DNA from: an uncultured Pseudomonadales bacterium
Lineage (GTDB): Bacteria; Pseudomonadota; Gammaproteobacteria; Pseudomonadales; Balneatricaceae
Reading direction: 5' to 3'
Length of the DNA stretch: 37,913 bases
Assembly (NCBI GenBank): GCA_938084925.1
Contig: CALKFY010000022.1
Coordinates: forward strand, 1-37,913
Part shown: in pieces, positions 8,511-19,777 of the stretch
Numbering within the stretch: the first letter of the stretch is position 1
How the letters are laid out: each line of letters begins with the position of its first letter
Position numbers and translations under genes: made by a program
The notes under the pieces: model-generated
What the model was told of the DNA's origin: nothing
The model's input: the letters and a program-made list of their open reading frames with translations, nothing else
Database searches by the model: none

Positions 8511-9191
8511 CTATCCTTCGCCGCAACGGTAGCCGACACCGCGTACCGTTTCGATGATGTTATGGTCATCGCCTAAGGCTTTGCGAATAGCACGTATATG
8601 GACGTCTACATTACGATCAACGACATCTGTTTGTTCGCCTAGGGCGGACTGAATTAATTGCTCGCGTGAGAAAGCACGCCCAGGTTGCTGCATCATGGCT
8701 TGCAGCAGCTTAAATTCAGTGGTGGTGAGCTTTATAACCTGGTTGTTGATCTTGCAGGTAAATAGATCTGGGTCTAAGCACACGTCTTTGATGCATAAGG
8801 CATTAGATTGTGGTTTGCGGCGTAGGGCAACTTTGATTCTTGCCATTAGCTCAGCTTGGCTAAAAGGTTTGGTGATGTAGTCATCCGCGCCACGCGTCAA
8901 ACCTTTTACTATGTCATCTTCTTCGCTACGGGCTGAGAGCATAATAATGGGCACACCAGCTGTTTCGCTGTTGGCTTTTAGTTGCTGACATACTTGCATA
9001 CCGTTCATGCTGGGTAACATGACATCCAGTAGCACTAGGTCAGGCATACAGTCTTGTACTAGGGCCAAACCCTGGGCACCATCACCTGCTAGGCTTACCT
9101 TATAACCAGCACGCTCTAAGTTGAAGGCAATAATTTCTTGAATATCTTCTTCGTCTTCAATACAAACAATGTGGTTTTGGGCGCTTTGCAT
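8511..9191 (-). CDS. phoB: Phosphate-regulon response regulator PhoB (OmpR family)
   Basis: A 226-residue OmpR/PhoB-type regulator. The receiver domain occupies residues 5-120 with acidic residues in IEDEED, the phospho-acceptor Asp in LVLLDVMLPSMNGMQV (about residue 55) and the conserved Lys in DDYITKPFSQAEL. The C-terminal winged helix (about 128-224) ends VDVHIRAIRKALGDD...ETVRGVGYRCGEG, which matches PhoB closely. Phosphorylated PhoB binds Pho boxes, one of which lies before the DUF47-pit pair here. The ATG at 9191 gives MQSAQNHIVCIEDEED. About 120 bases separate it from mnmE, enough for its own promoter. Confidence 0.95.
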   Translation of the reverse strand: MQSAQNHIVCIEDEEDIQEIIAFNLERAGYKVSLAGDGAQGLALVQDCMPDLVLLDVMLPSMNGMQVCQQLKANSETAGVPIIMLSARSEEDDIVKGLTRGADDYITKPFSQAELMARIKVALRRKPQSNALCIKDVCLDPDLFTCKINNQVIKLTTTEFKLLQAMMQQPGRAFSREQLIQSALGEQTDVVDRNVDVHIRAIRKALGDDHNIIETVRGVGYRCGEG

Positions 9192-9311
9192 AATAGTTTG
9201 TTTAATGCTCGTGGCTTGTAAGTGGCTGGGACAATGTTAGCAAGTGGGGCATGGCTTGGCTACTTGTCGACTAGTTGCTTGTTGTATTTGTCCTTAGTTG
9301 CCTTACTTGGT

Positions 9312-10682
9312 CTACTTGCCAATGCAAAAAGAACTAAAAATGTGACCGAGTAGGTCATCACTGGTAAATTGGCCGGTGATTTCACTCAGGCAATCCTGAG
9401 CTAAGCGTAGATCTTCGGCTAGTAGCTCGCCAGCGGCGCTATAAGCGAGTTGATCTGCCCCTTGCTGTAAGTGGTCTGCGGCACGCAGTAAAGCGTCTAG
9501 GTGGCGACGGCGGGCGCTAAAGCCGCCTTCTAGAGTGCTGTTGTAGCCAACACAGTCCTTTAGATATTCTTGCAAGGCATCCATACCCAAACCCTGTTTG
9601 GCGCTGATGTGGATAACGGGGATATCAGTATCGGTTGTGCAGCTTGCCTGCAGACCTACGGCTTCTGCTGTCAGGTCTACCTTGTTGCGCACTAGACTCA
9701 GGTGCTTGGGTAGGGCTTGATCAGGTATCAATGATTGCCAAAGCTGCTGCGGGCTGGTTTGCTCGCGGGCATCTTGTAACAAGAGTATTTGGTCAGCATC
9801 TTGAATGGCTTTGAGGGCGCGTTCAATACCAATTTGTTCTACTTGATCTGGGCTTTCACGCAAGCCTGCCGTATCAATGATATGCAGAGGTAAACCATCA
9901 ATATGGATGGTTTCTTTAAGAATATCGCGGGTGGTACCAGCTATGTCTGTGACGATGGCACGATCTTGACCGGCCAAGGCATTGAGTAGGCTTGACTTAC
10001 CTGCGTTAGGTGCACCGGCGATAACGATTTGCATACCTTCTTGTAGCAAACTACCTTGTTGCGCCACTTTTAGTACAGCTTGAAGTTGTGCGCTTGCGGA
10101 ATCGACTAGCCCACTGACCTTACCATCGGCTAAGAAGTCGATTTCTTCTTCCGGAAAATCAATGGCGGCTTCGACAAATAAACGTAGATGAATAAGCTGT
10201 TCAACTAGGCTATCTACCTGCTGGCTAAACTCACCCTGCATGGAACGTATAGCGTTGCGAGCGGCTTGCTCGGAACTGGCATTGATCAGGTCGGCAATGG
10301 ATTCGGCTTGGGCAAGGTCTAGCTTGTCATTGATAAAGGCGCGTTCGCTAAATTCACCGGGGCGCGCTATTTCTGCACCCAGTTGTGTCAGTTCCCGTAG
10401 CAGCATGTCCATGATGACTTGGCCACCATGACCTTGAAATTCAAATACGTCTTCGCCAGTAAAGGAATCAGGGCCAGGGAAATAGAGCGTTAGGCCGGCA
10501 TCAATCTGCACACCTTGTTGATCCAAAATAGGTCCGTAGTGGGCATAGCGCGGTTGGCCCTTGTTACGGCTTAGTTGCTGACCAATGTTTAGGGCTTGGG
10601 GGCCAGACAGACGAATAATGCCAACGCCACCGCTACCTGGAGGGGTGGTTTGTGCACAGATGGTGGTATTGGATATTTGCAT
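9312..10682 (-). CDS. mnmE: tRNA modification GTPase MnmE (TrmE)
   Basis: MnmE is the potassium-activated GTPase that partners MnmG in U34 tRNA modification. The 456-residue length is standard. The N-terminal tetrahydrofolate-binding domain (about 1-120) precedes helical segments that flank the G domain: G1 [10 protein letters not shown] (near 222-231), G2/G3 with GTTRD and DTAGLRES, and G4 RNKVDL. The protein ends in the invariant C-terminal CIGK, whose Cys is required for activity in E. coli. The ATG at 10682 gives [27 protein letters not shown]. It lies downstream of yidC, as in most gammaproteobacteria. Confidence 0.97.
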   Translation of the reverse strand: MQISNTTICAQTTPPGSGGVGIIRLSGPQALNIGQQLSRNKGQPRYAHYGPILDQQGVQIDAGLTLYFPGPDSFTGEDVFEFQGHGGQVIMDMLLRELTQLGAEIARPGEFSERAFINDKLDLAQAESIADLINASSEQAARNAIRSMQGEFSQQVDSLVEQLIHLRLFVEAAIDFPEEEIDFLADGKVSGLVDSASAQLQAVLKVAQQGSLLQEGMQIVIAGAPNAGKSSLLNALAGQDRAIVTDIAGTTRDILKETIHIDGLPLHIIDTAGLRESPDQVEQIGIERALKAIQDADQILLLQDAREQTSPQQLWQSLIPDQALPKHLSLVRNKVDLTAEAVGLQASCTTDTDIPVIHISAKQGLGMDALQEYLKDCVGYNSTLEGGFSARRRHLDALLRAADHLQQGADQLAYSAAGELLAEDLRLAQDCLSEITGQFTSDDLLGHIFSSFCIGK

Positions 10683-10779
10683 AATTCGTACTATATCAAA
10701 AACAAAAAAGGGTTAGATGAATATCACCTAACCCTGTTTAGTGCTGTTTGCAGTCAGACTGAGCTTGACCCCAACATGG

Positions 10780-12438
10780 CTAGTGTTGCTTAGCCTGCAT
10801 ATCACGTTCAATACGCTTGGTGATAATGTATTGTTGAGTGATGGAGAGGATGTTGTTCACTACCCAGTACAATACTAGACCAGCAGGGAACCACAAGAAG
10901 AAGAAGGTAAATACAATCGGTAACATCTTCATGATCTTGGCTTGCATTGGGTCTGGAGGTGTTGGGTTTAGCAACTGCTGTACAAACATACTGGCACCCA
11001 TAAGGATTGGCAGTACGTAAGTTGGGTCATTGACTGACAAGTCAGTAATCCACAGCATAAAGGGTGCGTGACGTAGCTCCACACTTTCCATCAACATCCA
11101 ATACAGACCGATAAATACCGGCATCTGAATCAAGATGGGGAAACAACCGCTAAGTGGGTTGGCCTTCTCGCGCTTGTACAGTTCCATCATGCCTTGGGAC
11201 ATTTTTTGACGGTCGTCACCAAAACGTTCTTTAAGCTTGGCAATTTCAGGCGCTAGGGCACGCATCTTGGCCATGGAGCGGTAGGAAATTGCCGATGGAT
11301 AGAAGAAGAAAGCCTTGACACATAGGGTTACCAATACGATGGCCCAACCCCAGTTACCTACCAAGGAAAACATGGTTTTTAGCAACCAGAATAATGGCTG
11401 GGCGATCCACCACAACCAACCGTAGTCAACTACTAGGTCTAGGTTAGGCGAAATAGCTTTCAAATCGTCTTGGATCTTAGGGCCCACGTAAAGTTCGGCG
11501 CTAGTTGTGCCTTGCTGACCAGGTTGCAATTGCAAGGCTGGGCTGACAAAACCGGCAATGTAGTTGCCATTGCTAACACGTGTGCTGTAGGTATGATCTT
11601 GCTCAGCATTGGGTACCCAAGCACTGACAAAGTAGTGTTGTAGCATGGCTACCCAGCCGCCACTAGCGGTGGCTTTTAGATTTTCATCGTCCATGTCATC
11701 AAAGTCATAGCGCTTGTATTTCTCATCATTTAGAGAAAACGCAGGGCCCAGATAGGCAGACATACCCATGCTAGTGCTAGCTGTTGGGTCCGCTGAATTG
11801 TCACGCTTAAGCTGACCAAATAGGTTGGCTGACCAAGGCTGGTTAGACTGGTTGTTAACGCGGTAGGTCAAGTTGATTAGGTGGCTACCACGAGTAAAGG
11901 TATACACCTTGTCGATTTGGGCGCCATATTGATCCGTGAAGGAAAGTACAACGTCCATGCTGTCTTGGCCATCGGCCAAAGTAAAGCTATCTTGGCTTAC
12001 GCTATATACTGGACGGCTAGTAGCATCAGTACCGTGGCTACCTACTAGGCCGCTTTGCGCAACGTAGGTACGGTTTTGATTTTGCTCCAGCAGAGTGAAC
12101 TTGACATCAGGGTGATCCATTTCAGCCAAGTATTGGGCCAAGGATGCCTGAATAACGTCACCACCACGGGTATCAATAGTTACTTGCAAAGCGTCTGTGC
12201 TGATCTCTACCAGAGTAGCTCGTGTTTCGCCTGCGTTGGCAGTGTTAGTTGGGGTGATAACTTGGTTGCCAGTTTCAATGGCAAAGTCGGTGCTTACAGG
12301 TTGGTCCTGATAAGCCGATACACTGGTCACTTGAGTGGGTTCGATTGTGCCTGGGCCATAATCTTGATTCCACTGAATCATCATAATGTAAGAGATGACG
12401 GCCAGTGCGCCGATAAGAAGTATACGTTGGAAGTCCAT
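10780..12438 (-). CDS. yidC: Membrane protein insertase YidC
   Basis: YidC inserts membrane proteins alone or with the Sec translocon. At 552 residues it has the Gram-negative architecture: an N-terminal TM helix (about residues 4-22, MDFQRILLIGALAVISYIMM), a large periplasmic beta domain (about 60-335), and the conserved core of five TM segments (about 355-540) with the charged cytoplasmic hairpin APEIAKLKERFGDDRQKMSQ and motifs NPLSGCFPILIQMPVF and FFFLWFPAGLVLYW. A good sigma-70 promoter lies just before it at 12499-12526. yidD, normally between rnpA and yidC, is not found in the 94-base gap. Confidence 0.97.
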   Translation of the reverse strand: MDFQRILLIGALAVISYIMMIQWNQDYGPGTIEPTQVTSVSAYQDQPVSTDFAIETGNQVITPTNTANAGETRATLVEISTDALQVTIDTRGGDVIQASLAQYLAEMDHPDVKFTLLEQNQNRTYVAQSGLVGSHGTDATSRPVYSVSQDSFTLADGQDSMDVVLSFTDQYGAQIDKVYTFTRGSHLINLTYRVNNQSNQPWSANLFGQLKRDNSADPTASTSMGMSAYLGPAFSLNDEKYKRYDFDDMDDENLKATASGGWVAMLQHYFVSAWVPNAEQDHTYSTRVSNGNYIAGFVSPALQLQPGQQGTTSAELYVGPKIQDDLKAISPNLDLVVDYGWLWWIAQPLFWLLKTMFSLVGNWGWAIVLVTLCVKAFFFYPSAISYRSMAKMRALAPEIAKLKERFGDDRQKMSQGMMELYKREKANPLSGCFPILIQMPVFIGLYWMLMESVELRHAPFMLWITDLSVNDPTYVLPILMGASMFVQQLLNPTPPDPMQAKIMKMLPIVFTFFFLWFPAGLVLYWVVNNILSITQQYIITKRIERDMQAKQH

Positions 12439-12498
12439 AGGGAATTTCGTCTACATGTAGTAATTGGGCTAATTGAGCTGCTTTTTAATTCAACCGTG

Positions 12499-12526
12499 AT
12501 TATAGGGGCTGAAAAACTGGTGGCAA
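12499..12526 (-). promoter_or_regulatory. Sigma-70-type promoter for yidC
   Basis: On the minus strand, TTGCCA (12526-12521) and a perfect TATAAT (12504-12499) are spaced by 16 bases, about 60 bases before the yidC start codon. It allows yidC to be expressed independently of rpmH-rnpA. Confidence 0.6.
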
Positions 12527-12532
12527 CCGTCG

Positions 12533-12901
12533 CTAGCTGCTTTGCGTCATTTTTTTCGCTAAACGACGCCATTGTTTACCAAAAAGCTTATGCAATGCAG
12601 GTTTTTCTAATTCACCAAGGCCTTTGCGCGCGAGCACAACTATATCCATCGGTGGATCTAAAGGTTGTTCCAGAGTACGAAATGATTCCCGCAAAATACG
12701 CTTAATGCGATTGCGATCAACGGCGTGTTTGACGTGTTTTTTGGCAATCACTAATCCCAAACGAGAGTGGGGAGATTGTGCAGGGCGGGCAAGAATCAAC
12801 AGATGTTGATCAGAGACTTTGAAGGCAGCCTTATCAAAAACCCATCGATAATCCCCGGCAGTCAACAGGCGTCGTTGCCGGGAAAAGTCGAATTCGGTCA
12901 T
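12533..12901 (-). CDS. rnpA: Ribonuclease P protein component RnpA
   Basis: RnpA is the small basic protein subunit of RNase P, which trims tRNA 5' leaders. The 122-residue product shows the family features: FDFSRQRRLLTAGDYRWVF at the N-terminus, RLGLVIAKKHVKHAV, and the RNR motif RNRIKRILRESFR near residues 63-75. It follows rpmH by 43 bases on the same strand, the universal rpmH-rnpA pairing. The stop at 12533 leaves only 94 bases to yidC. Confidence 0.96.
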   Translation of the reverse strand: MTEFDFSRQRRLLTAGDYRWVFDKAAFKVSDQHLLILARPAQSPHSRLGLVIAKKHVKHAVDRNRIKRILRESFRTLEQPLDPPMDIVVLARKGLGELEKPALHKLFGKQWRRLAKKMTQSS

Positions 12902-12944
12902 AGCTAGTAGCTCTTAGTTAAACAACTAGCGTAAAACAATGAGC

Positions 12945-13079
12945 TTAAGCGCTCAGACGCTTACGGCCTTTGGCACGACGAGCGTTAATTACCGCACGGC
13001 CGCCGGCAGTAGCCATACGGGCACGGAAACCGTGAGTGCGCTTGCGCTTCAGTACGCTGGGTTGAAACGTTCTTTTCAT
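12945..13079 (-). CDS. rpmH: 50S ribosomal protein L34
   Basis: A 44-residue very basic protein beginning [18 protein letters not shown] and ending [11 protein letters not shown], the near-invariant L34 sequence. It is encoded directly upstream of rnpA and divergent from dnaA, the conserved gammaproteobacterial order. A strong sigma-70 promoter lies about 65 bases upstream (13143-13171). Confidence 0.98.
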   Translation of the reverse strand: MKRTFQPSVLKRKRTHGFRARMATAGGRAVINARRAKGRKRLSA

Positions 13080-13142
13080 GATCGGTCTCGCTAAATATTA
13101 AGTTGCTGGCCAGAAATTATGGCGGTTAAAACTAGGCGCGCA

Positions 13143-13171
13143 ATTATATGGAAATAAAAGACCCGTTGCAA
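13143..13171 (-). promoter_or_regulatory. Strong sigma-70-type promoter for rpmH-rnpA
   Basis: On the minus strand, TTGCAA (13171-13166), a 17-base spacer and a perfect TATAAT (13148-13143) give a near-consensus promoter. It reads toward rpmH and fits a highly expressed ribosomal protein operon. Confidence 0.8.
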
Positions 13172-13406
13172 GCCTGTGTTTGAATTTCTTTTTGTTTTGG
13201 CCGTTAATTAGGTGCTTATTATAGTATTTATTACTCATGTTTTGTTAGATCTATCTAATAGTGAGCAGTCAGTGCTATCTATATAGGTTATTAAAATAGC
13301 TATTTGAATCATCTTTAAGTCTATTATAGCTGTGGATAAGTGCCTGTGGATAATGTTAGAATTCATGGCTGTTTTGCGGTTAATTCCGCCCTTGTTTTGG
13401 TATTTA
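13172..13406. promoter_or_regulatory. dnaA upstream region with two DnaA boxes
   Basis: This AT-rich stretch between the rpmH promoter and dnaA has no gene. Two perfect DnaA boxes (TTATCCACA on the minus strand) lie at 13331-13339 and 13345-13353, 14 bases apart and 50-75 bases before the dnaA start. This is typical of dnaA autoregulation. In Pseudomonas the rpmH-dnaA interval is itself an origin, so a secondary origin role is possible, but the box cluster near mnmG is larger. Confidence 0.7.
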
Positions 13407-14897
13407 ATGACTATGTCTTCATCCTATTGGCCCCAAATACTTGCTAGCTTGCAGTCTGAGATGCCGAGCCAACCCTTTAATACTTGGGTTAAGCCGTTGC
13501 AAGTGGACGAGCAAGAGCTGCACTTGCAGCTGTGGGCGCCAAATAAGTTTTTCAAAAATTGGGTTGAGGATAAGTATTTGTCGCGTGTGCAGGAATTGGC
13601 ACGGGAACAATTTGGTTCAACCATGCGGGTGAGTTTGGGTATTAACCAAACGCAAAAAGCTAAACCTAGTTTTCTAGCCCCTAAGGGTTCAATAAGTACC
13701 ACTACAGCCTTTCAGACATCTGCGCAAGCAAGCAGTGTTGCCGAGTTCGGTGTGTCTGCAACTGTACTGGAAGCGCCCAGCCCTATCTCCGGTGAAATCC
13801 TTGTAGCTGAACCAGAATCTATTATTGTTCCTGATAGAGTGGAGAGGCAAGTGCAGGTAGATGGTGGTTTACGCCATCAAAGCTATCTTAATAGAGGTTT
13901 TACCTTTAATAGCTTTGTACAGGGTAAGTCGAATCAGCTTGCCTTGGCTGCAGCTAAGCAGGTGGCAGAAAATCCGGGTAGCTCCTACAACCCGTTGTTT
14001 TTATATGGTGGCGTTGGCTTGGGTAAAACCCACTTGATGCATGCTGTCGGTGCGGCCTTATTGGAGCGCAACCCTCATGCCAAGGTAGTTTATCTACATT
14101 CTGAGCGTTTTGTGGCAGACATGGTAAAGGCTTTGCAGCTCAATGCTATCAACGATTTTAAGCGCTTTTATCGTTCTGTTGATGCTTTGCTAATTGACGA
14201 TATACAGTTCTTTGCAGGCAAGGAGCGCTCGCAAGAAGAATTTTTCCATACCTTTAACGCCTTGTTAGAAAGCGGTCAGCAGATGATATTGACCTGTGAT
14301 CGCTATCCTAAGGAAATTGAAGGCCTAGAAGAACGCTTGAAATCACGCTTTGGTTGGGGCTTGCCAGTAGCAGTAGAGCCGCCAGAATTAGAAACACGTG
14401 TGGCTATACTATTAAAGAAGGCGCAGGAAGCTGGCGTATATTTGCCTGAAAATGCAGCTTTCTTTCTAGCCAAGCGTATTCGTTCTAACGTGCGCGAGCT
14501 AGAAGGCGCTCTGAAGCGTGTTATTGCTAATGCTCACTTTACTGGTGAAGCCATTAGTGAAGCTTTTGTGCAAGAGTCGCTGAAGGATCTATTGGCCTTG
14601 CAAGACAAGCAGGTCAGTATCGACAATATTCAAAAAACCGTAGCTGGTTACTATAAGATTCGTGTGGCAGATATTTTATCCAAGCGCCGCACCCGCTCTG
14701 TAGCAAGGCCGCGACAGTTGGCTATGGCTCTGTCTAAAGAGCTCACCAACCACAGTTATCCAGAAATAGGCGATGCCTTTGGTGGTCGAGATCATACGAC
14801 CGTCTTGCATGCCTGTAGAAAAGTAAAAGAATTACGCGATATGGATCGCGAAATACATGATGATTATGCTAATTTATACCGTACACTTACGGTATAA
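13407..14897 (+). CDS. dnaA: Chromosomal replication initiator DnaA
   Basis: DnaA is the AAA+ initiator that binds DnaA boxes and melts oriC. An open frame reaches back to a GTG at 13332, but that codon lies inside a DnaA box and adds 25 residues without homology. ATG at 13407 ([16 protein letters not shown]) or 13413 fits the family N-terminus. From 13407 it has 496 residues: domain I (1-85, NTWVKPLQ), a variable linker, AAA+ domain with Walker [14 protein letters not shown] and Walker [10 protein letters not shown], and the C-terminal box-binding signature [15 protein letters not shown]. It heads dnaA-dnaN and is probably autoregulated through the two upstream boxes. Confidence 0.96.
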   Translation: MTMSSSYWPQILASLQSEMPSQPFNTWVKPLQVDEQELHLQLWAPNKFFKNWVEDKYLSRVQELAREQFGSTMRVSLGINQTQKAKPSFLAPKGSISTTTAFQTSAQASSVAEFGVSATVLEAPSPISGEILVAEPESIIVPDRVERQVQVDGGLRHQSYLNRGFTFNSFVQGKSNQLALAAAKQVAENPGSSYNPLFLYGGVGLGKTHLMHAVGAALLERNPHAKVVYLHSERFVADMVKALQLNAINDFKRFYRSVDALLIDDIQFFAGKERSQEEFFHTFNALLESGQQMILTCDRYPKEIEGLEERLKSRFGWGLPVAVEPPELETRVAILLKKAQEAGVYLPENAAFFLAKRIRSNVRELEGALKRVIANAHFTGEAISEAFVQESLKDLLALQDKQVSIDNIQKTVAGYYKIRVADILSKRRTRSVARPRQLAMALSKELTNHSYPEIGDAFGGRDHTTVLHACRKVKELRDMDREIHDDYANLYRTLTV

Positions 14898-14927
14898 AAA
14901 TCGGTTTAACCTTAACAGGAAAGTTGT

Positions 14928-16031
14928 ATGAAATTTACTATCAGCCGCGAAGCCTTATTGAAACCACTAGTATTGGTGGCGGGTGTTGTTGAACGCCGTC
15001 AAACATTGCCTATCTTGGCCAATATTTTGTTGGTAGTAGAAGACAATCAGCTGAGCCTTACGGGTACTGACTTAGAGGTAGAGCTGGTTGGTCGCGCGTT
15101 GCTGAGCGAAGCCTCTGTGGCTGGCAGTATCACTGTACCGGCGCGTAAGTTACTGGATATTTGTAAGTCTTTGCCTGATCACGCCATAATCGAAATTAGC
15201 CAGCAAGACGACCATGTTTTTGTGCGTTCTGCACGTAGTAAGTTCAAGTTATCCACATTGCCAGCCAATGACTTCCCTAACGTGGAAGATAGTCCAGAAT
15301 CTTTTGAATTTGAGTTGCCACAAACTAGCTTGCGTAGCTTGATTGATAAGACTGGTTTTGCCATGGCACAGCAAGATGTGCGTTACTACTTGAACGGTAT
15401 GTTGTTTGAAATTAAAGCTAGTCAATTGCGTACTGTTGCCACTGACGGCCACCGTCTAGCGACTAGTGTGACACCTATTGCTTTGCCTGAGCAAGCCGGT
15501 CAACAGTTGATTGTGCCACGTAAAGGTGTGTTGGAATTAGCGCGTTTGATGACCGATGAAGAAGCCACAGTGAAGCTGGTTATTGGCGCTAGCCATGTGC
15601 GTGCATTTACCCAAGATTTTATCTTTACTTCTAAGTTGGTTGACGGCAAATTTCCGGATTATGACCGCGTTTTACCGAAAAATGGCGACAAAGTTGTGCT
15701 AATTGATCGTGTTGCAATGCGTGGTGTTTTGAGTCGTGCAGCCATTCTTTCTAACGAAAAGTACCGTGGTGTACGGGTGACTTTGAGTGATACCAACCTG
15801 CAGGTTGTTGCTAACAACCCAGAGCAGGAAGAAGCGGAAGAAAACCTGATGGTTGACTATCAGGGTGCGCAAATTGAAATTGGCTTTAACGTTGGCTATG
15901 TACTTGATGTATTGAGTGTTTTAGGTAGCGAAGAAGTTAAAATGACCCTTAGCGACGCGAACTCAAGTGCCCTTTTATCCGACGGTGATGAAGGTGATGC
16001 TCAGTACGTTATCATGCCAATGCGCTTGTAA
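14928..16031 (+). CDS. dnaN: DNA polymerase III sliding clamp (beta subunit) DnaN
   Basis: The beta clamp tethers DNA polymerase III and other enzymes to DNA. The 367-residue length is standard for the three-domain clamp. It begins MKFTISREALLKPLVLVAGVVERRQTLPILAN and ends DAQYVIMPMRL; the C-terminal PMRL is the conserved clamp tail. It lies 30 bases after dnaA with an AACAGGAAAG ribosome-binding site, so co-transcription is likely. A terminator follows at 16057-16090. Confidence 0.98.
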   Translation: MKFTISREALLKPLVLVAGVVERRQTLPILANILLVVEDNQLSLTGTDLEVELVGRALLSEASVAGSITVPARKLLDICKSLPDHAIIEISQQDDHVFVRSARSKFKLSTLPANDFPNVEDSPESFEFELPQTSLRSLIDKTGFAMAQQDVRYYLNGMLFEIKASQLRTVATDGHRLATSVTPIALPEQAGQQLIVPRKGVLELARLMTDEEATVKLVIGASHVRAFTQDFIFTSKLVDGKFPDYDRVLPKNGDKVVLIDRVAMRGVLSRAAILSNEKYRGVRVTLSDTNLQVVANNPEQEEAEENLMVDYQGAQIEIGFNVGYVLDVLSVLGSEEVKMTLSDANSSALLSDGDEGDAQYVIMPMRL

Positions 16032-16056
16032 TTGACCAGCATAATGCTATCCATAG

Positions 16057-16090
16057 AAGGGCTTGATTATTCACTAATTAAGCCCTTTTT
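16057..16090 (+). terminator. Rho-independent terminator after dnaN
   Basis: An 8-bp stem (AAGGGCTT at 16057-16064 with AAGCCCTT at 16080-16087) is followed by a short T run. It lies between dnaN and recF, so recF may be expressed at a reduced level by read-through or from its own promoter. Confidence 0.75.
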
Positions 16091-16109
16091 GCCCAACATA
16101 TCCCCAAAC

Positions 16110-16118
16110 TTATACACA
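16110..16118 (+). promoter_or_regulatory. DnaA box just before recF
   Basis: TTATACACA at 16110-16118 matches the DnaA-box consensus and lies 4 bases before the recF GTG at 16123. It could couple recF expression to DnaA, or be a chance hit; one 9-mer is weak evidence. Confidence 0.4.
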
Positions 16119-16122
16119 GGGT

Positions 16123-17226
16123 GTGCTTGTGTCGATTAAGCACTTAACTGTGCAGGATCTGCGCAACCTTCAGCAAGTTGATATCGAGCCCGGTGCTGGT
16201 ATCAATATTATTGCTGGGGCCAATGCCAGTGGCAAAACCAGTCTGCTTGAAGCTATCCATATGTTGGCTTTAGCACGGTCCTTTCGTAGTCATCGCTTAG
16301 CTTCTGTAGTTGCTGCCGGTGAGTCTGCTTGTCAGTTGTTTGCTCGTATTGAAACTCCCAACGGCGGTAGTGTGCCTTTAGGTATGTCTCGTCGTCTTGA
16401 TGGTGAGCATCAAATCCGTCTCAATGGTGAGACTCTGCGTTCTACTTCTGAGCTGGCTATGCTCTTGCCGGTACAGGTAATTGCGCCTTCTAATAGTGGT
16501 TTATTGGAATCTAGCCCAGGCGTTAGAAGGCAGTTTTTAGACTGGGGCGTTTTTCATCATGATGAGCGCTTTTATGGCTTGTGGAAACAGGCCCAGAGGC
16601 TATTAAAACAAAGGAACAGCAGCCTTAAATGTGGTACAATGGAAGCTTCTGTAAGGGCTAGTTTTGACCCGGGCTTGGTGCAAATGGCAGAACAACTAGA
16701 TGGGCTTAGAACGGCTTATTTGGAGGCCCTAGAGCCACTCTTCTTTGCTAGTCTTAAGAAGATGGTAGATATCCCAGATTTAAGCCTTGGTTATTACCGA
16801 GGTTGGAACAAAGATAAGTCTTTGGCTAGTGTGTTAGAAGAAACCCTAGAAAGAGACAAGCAGCTAGGTTATACCCAGCGTGGCCCGCAACGTGCTGATT
16901 TACGTTTTACAGTACAGGGGGCGAATGCGGCAGAGCGTTTATCAAGAGGTCAGCAAAAGCTGGTCACTATTGCTTTGCGTTTGGCTCAAGGCGAGTTATT
17001 GGGTTTGGCAGGACAACGCCGCTGTTTGTTCTTGGTAGACGATTTGGCAGCTGAGCTAGATCAACAGCATTTAGGCCAGGTGTGTGAACAACTGGTAGCG
17101 ATGCAGTCACAAGTGTTTGTGACCACAGTAAATAGCGATGAACTGGCTGATGTTTGGCCAGCGAATACACCCCTAACGCAATTCACATTGCAGCAGGGTA
17201 AAGTCACTGCGCAAAACCCTGACTAG
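16123..17226 (+). CDS. recF: DNA replication/repair protein RecF
   Basis: RecF is an SMC-like ATPase that helps load RecA at single-strand gaps with RecO and RecR. The 367-residue length is normal. Walker A GANASGKTSLLEAIH is near residues 32-46; the ABC signature region RLSRGQQKLVTIALRLAQGE and Walker B LFLVDDLAAELD follow in the C-terminal third. The start is probably GTG at 16123 (MLVSIKHLTVQDLRNLQ), with ACAGGG just upstream; GTG at 16129 is an alternative. The dnaA-dnaN-recF-gyrB order is canonical, although a terminator stands between dnaN and recF. Confidence 0.95.
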   Translation: MLVSIKHLTVQDLRNLQQVDIEPGAGINIIAGANASGKTSLLEAIHMLALARSFRSHRLASVVAAGESACQLFARIETPNGGSVPLGMSRRLDGEHQIRLNGETLRSTSELAMLLPVQVIAPSNSGLLESSPGVRRQFLDWGVFHHDERFYGLWKQAQRLLKQRNSSLKCGTMEASVRASFDPGLVQMAEQLDGLRTAYLEALEPLFFASLKKMVDIPDLSLGYYRGWNKDKSLASVLEETLERDKQLGYTQRGPQRADLRFTVQGANAAERLSRGQQKLVTIALRLAQGELLGLAGQRRCLFLVDDLAAELDQQHLGQVCEQLVAMQSQVFVTTVNSDELADVWPANTPLTQFTLQQGKVTAQNPD

Positions 17227-17264
17227 TTAACAGTTTGGGGTTATGCGGTAAAAATTTATTATAG

Positions 17265-19727
<2,463 letters not shown>

Positions 19728-19754
19728 CCTAGACCTAATCTCTGAGTTAACAAG

Positions 19755-19777
19755 AGCCACCTAAGGGTGGCTTTTTT
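19755..19777 (+). terminator. Rho-independent terminator of gyrB
   Basis: A 6-bp G/C-rich stem (GCCACC at 19756-19761 with GGTGGC at 19766-19771), a TAAG loop and six T residues lie 28 bases after the gyrB stop. The T-tract abuts the 5' end of the group IIC intron, the insertion site preferred by that intron class. Confidence 0.93.

Noticed and set aside
12055-12705. A 216-codon open frame on the plus strand across yidC and rnpA
   Set aside because: It lies antisense to two certain genes, has no recognisable domain and spans their intergenic promoter; it is a shadow frame.
13332-13406. Upstream extension of dnaA to a GTG at 13332
   Set aside because: The extra 25 codons overlap both DnaA boxes and do not resemble any DnaA N-terminus; the start at 13407 or 13413 fits better.
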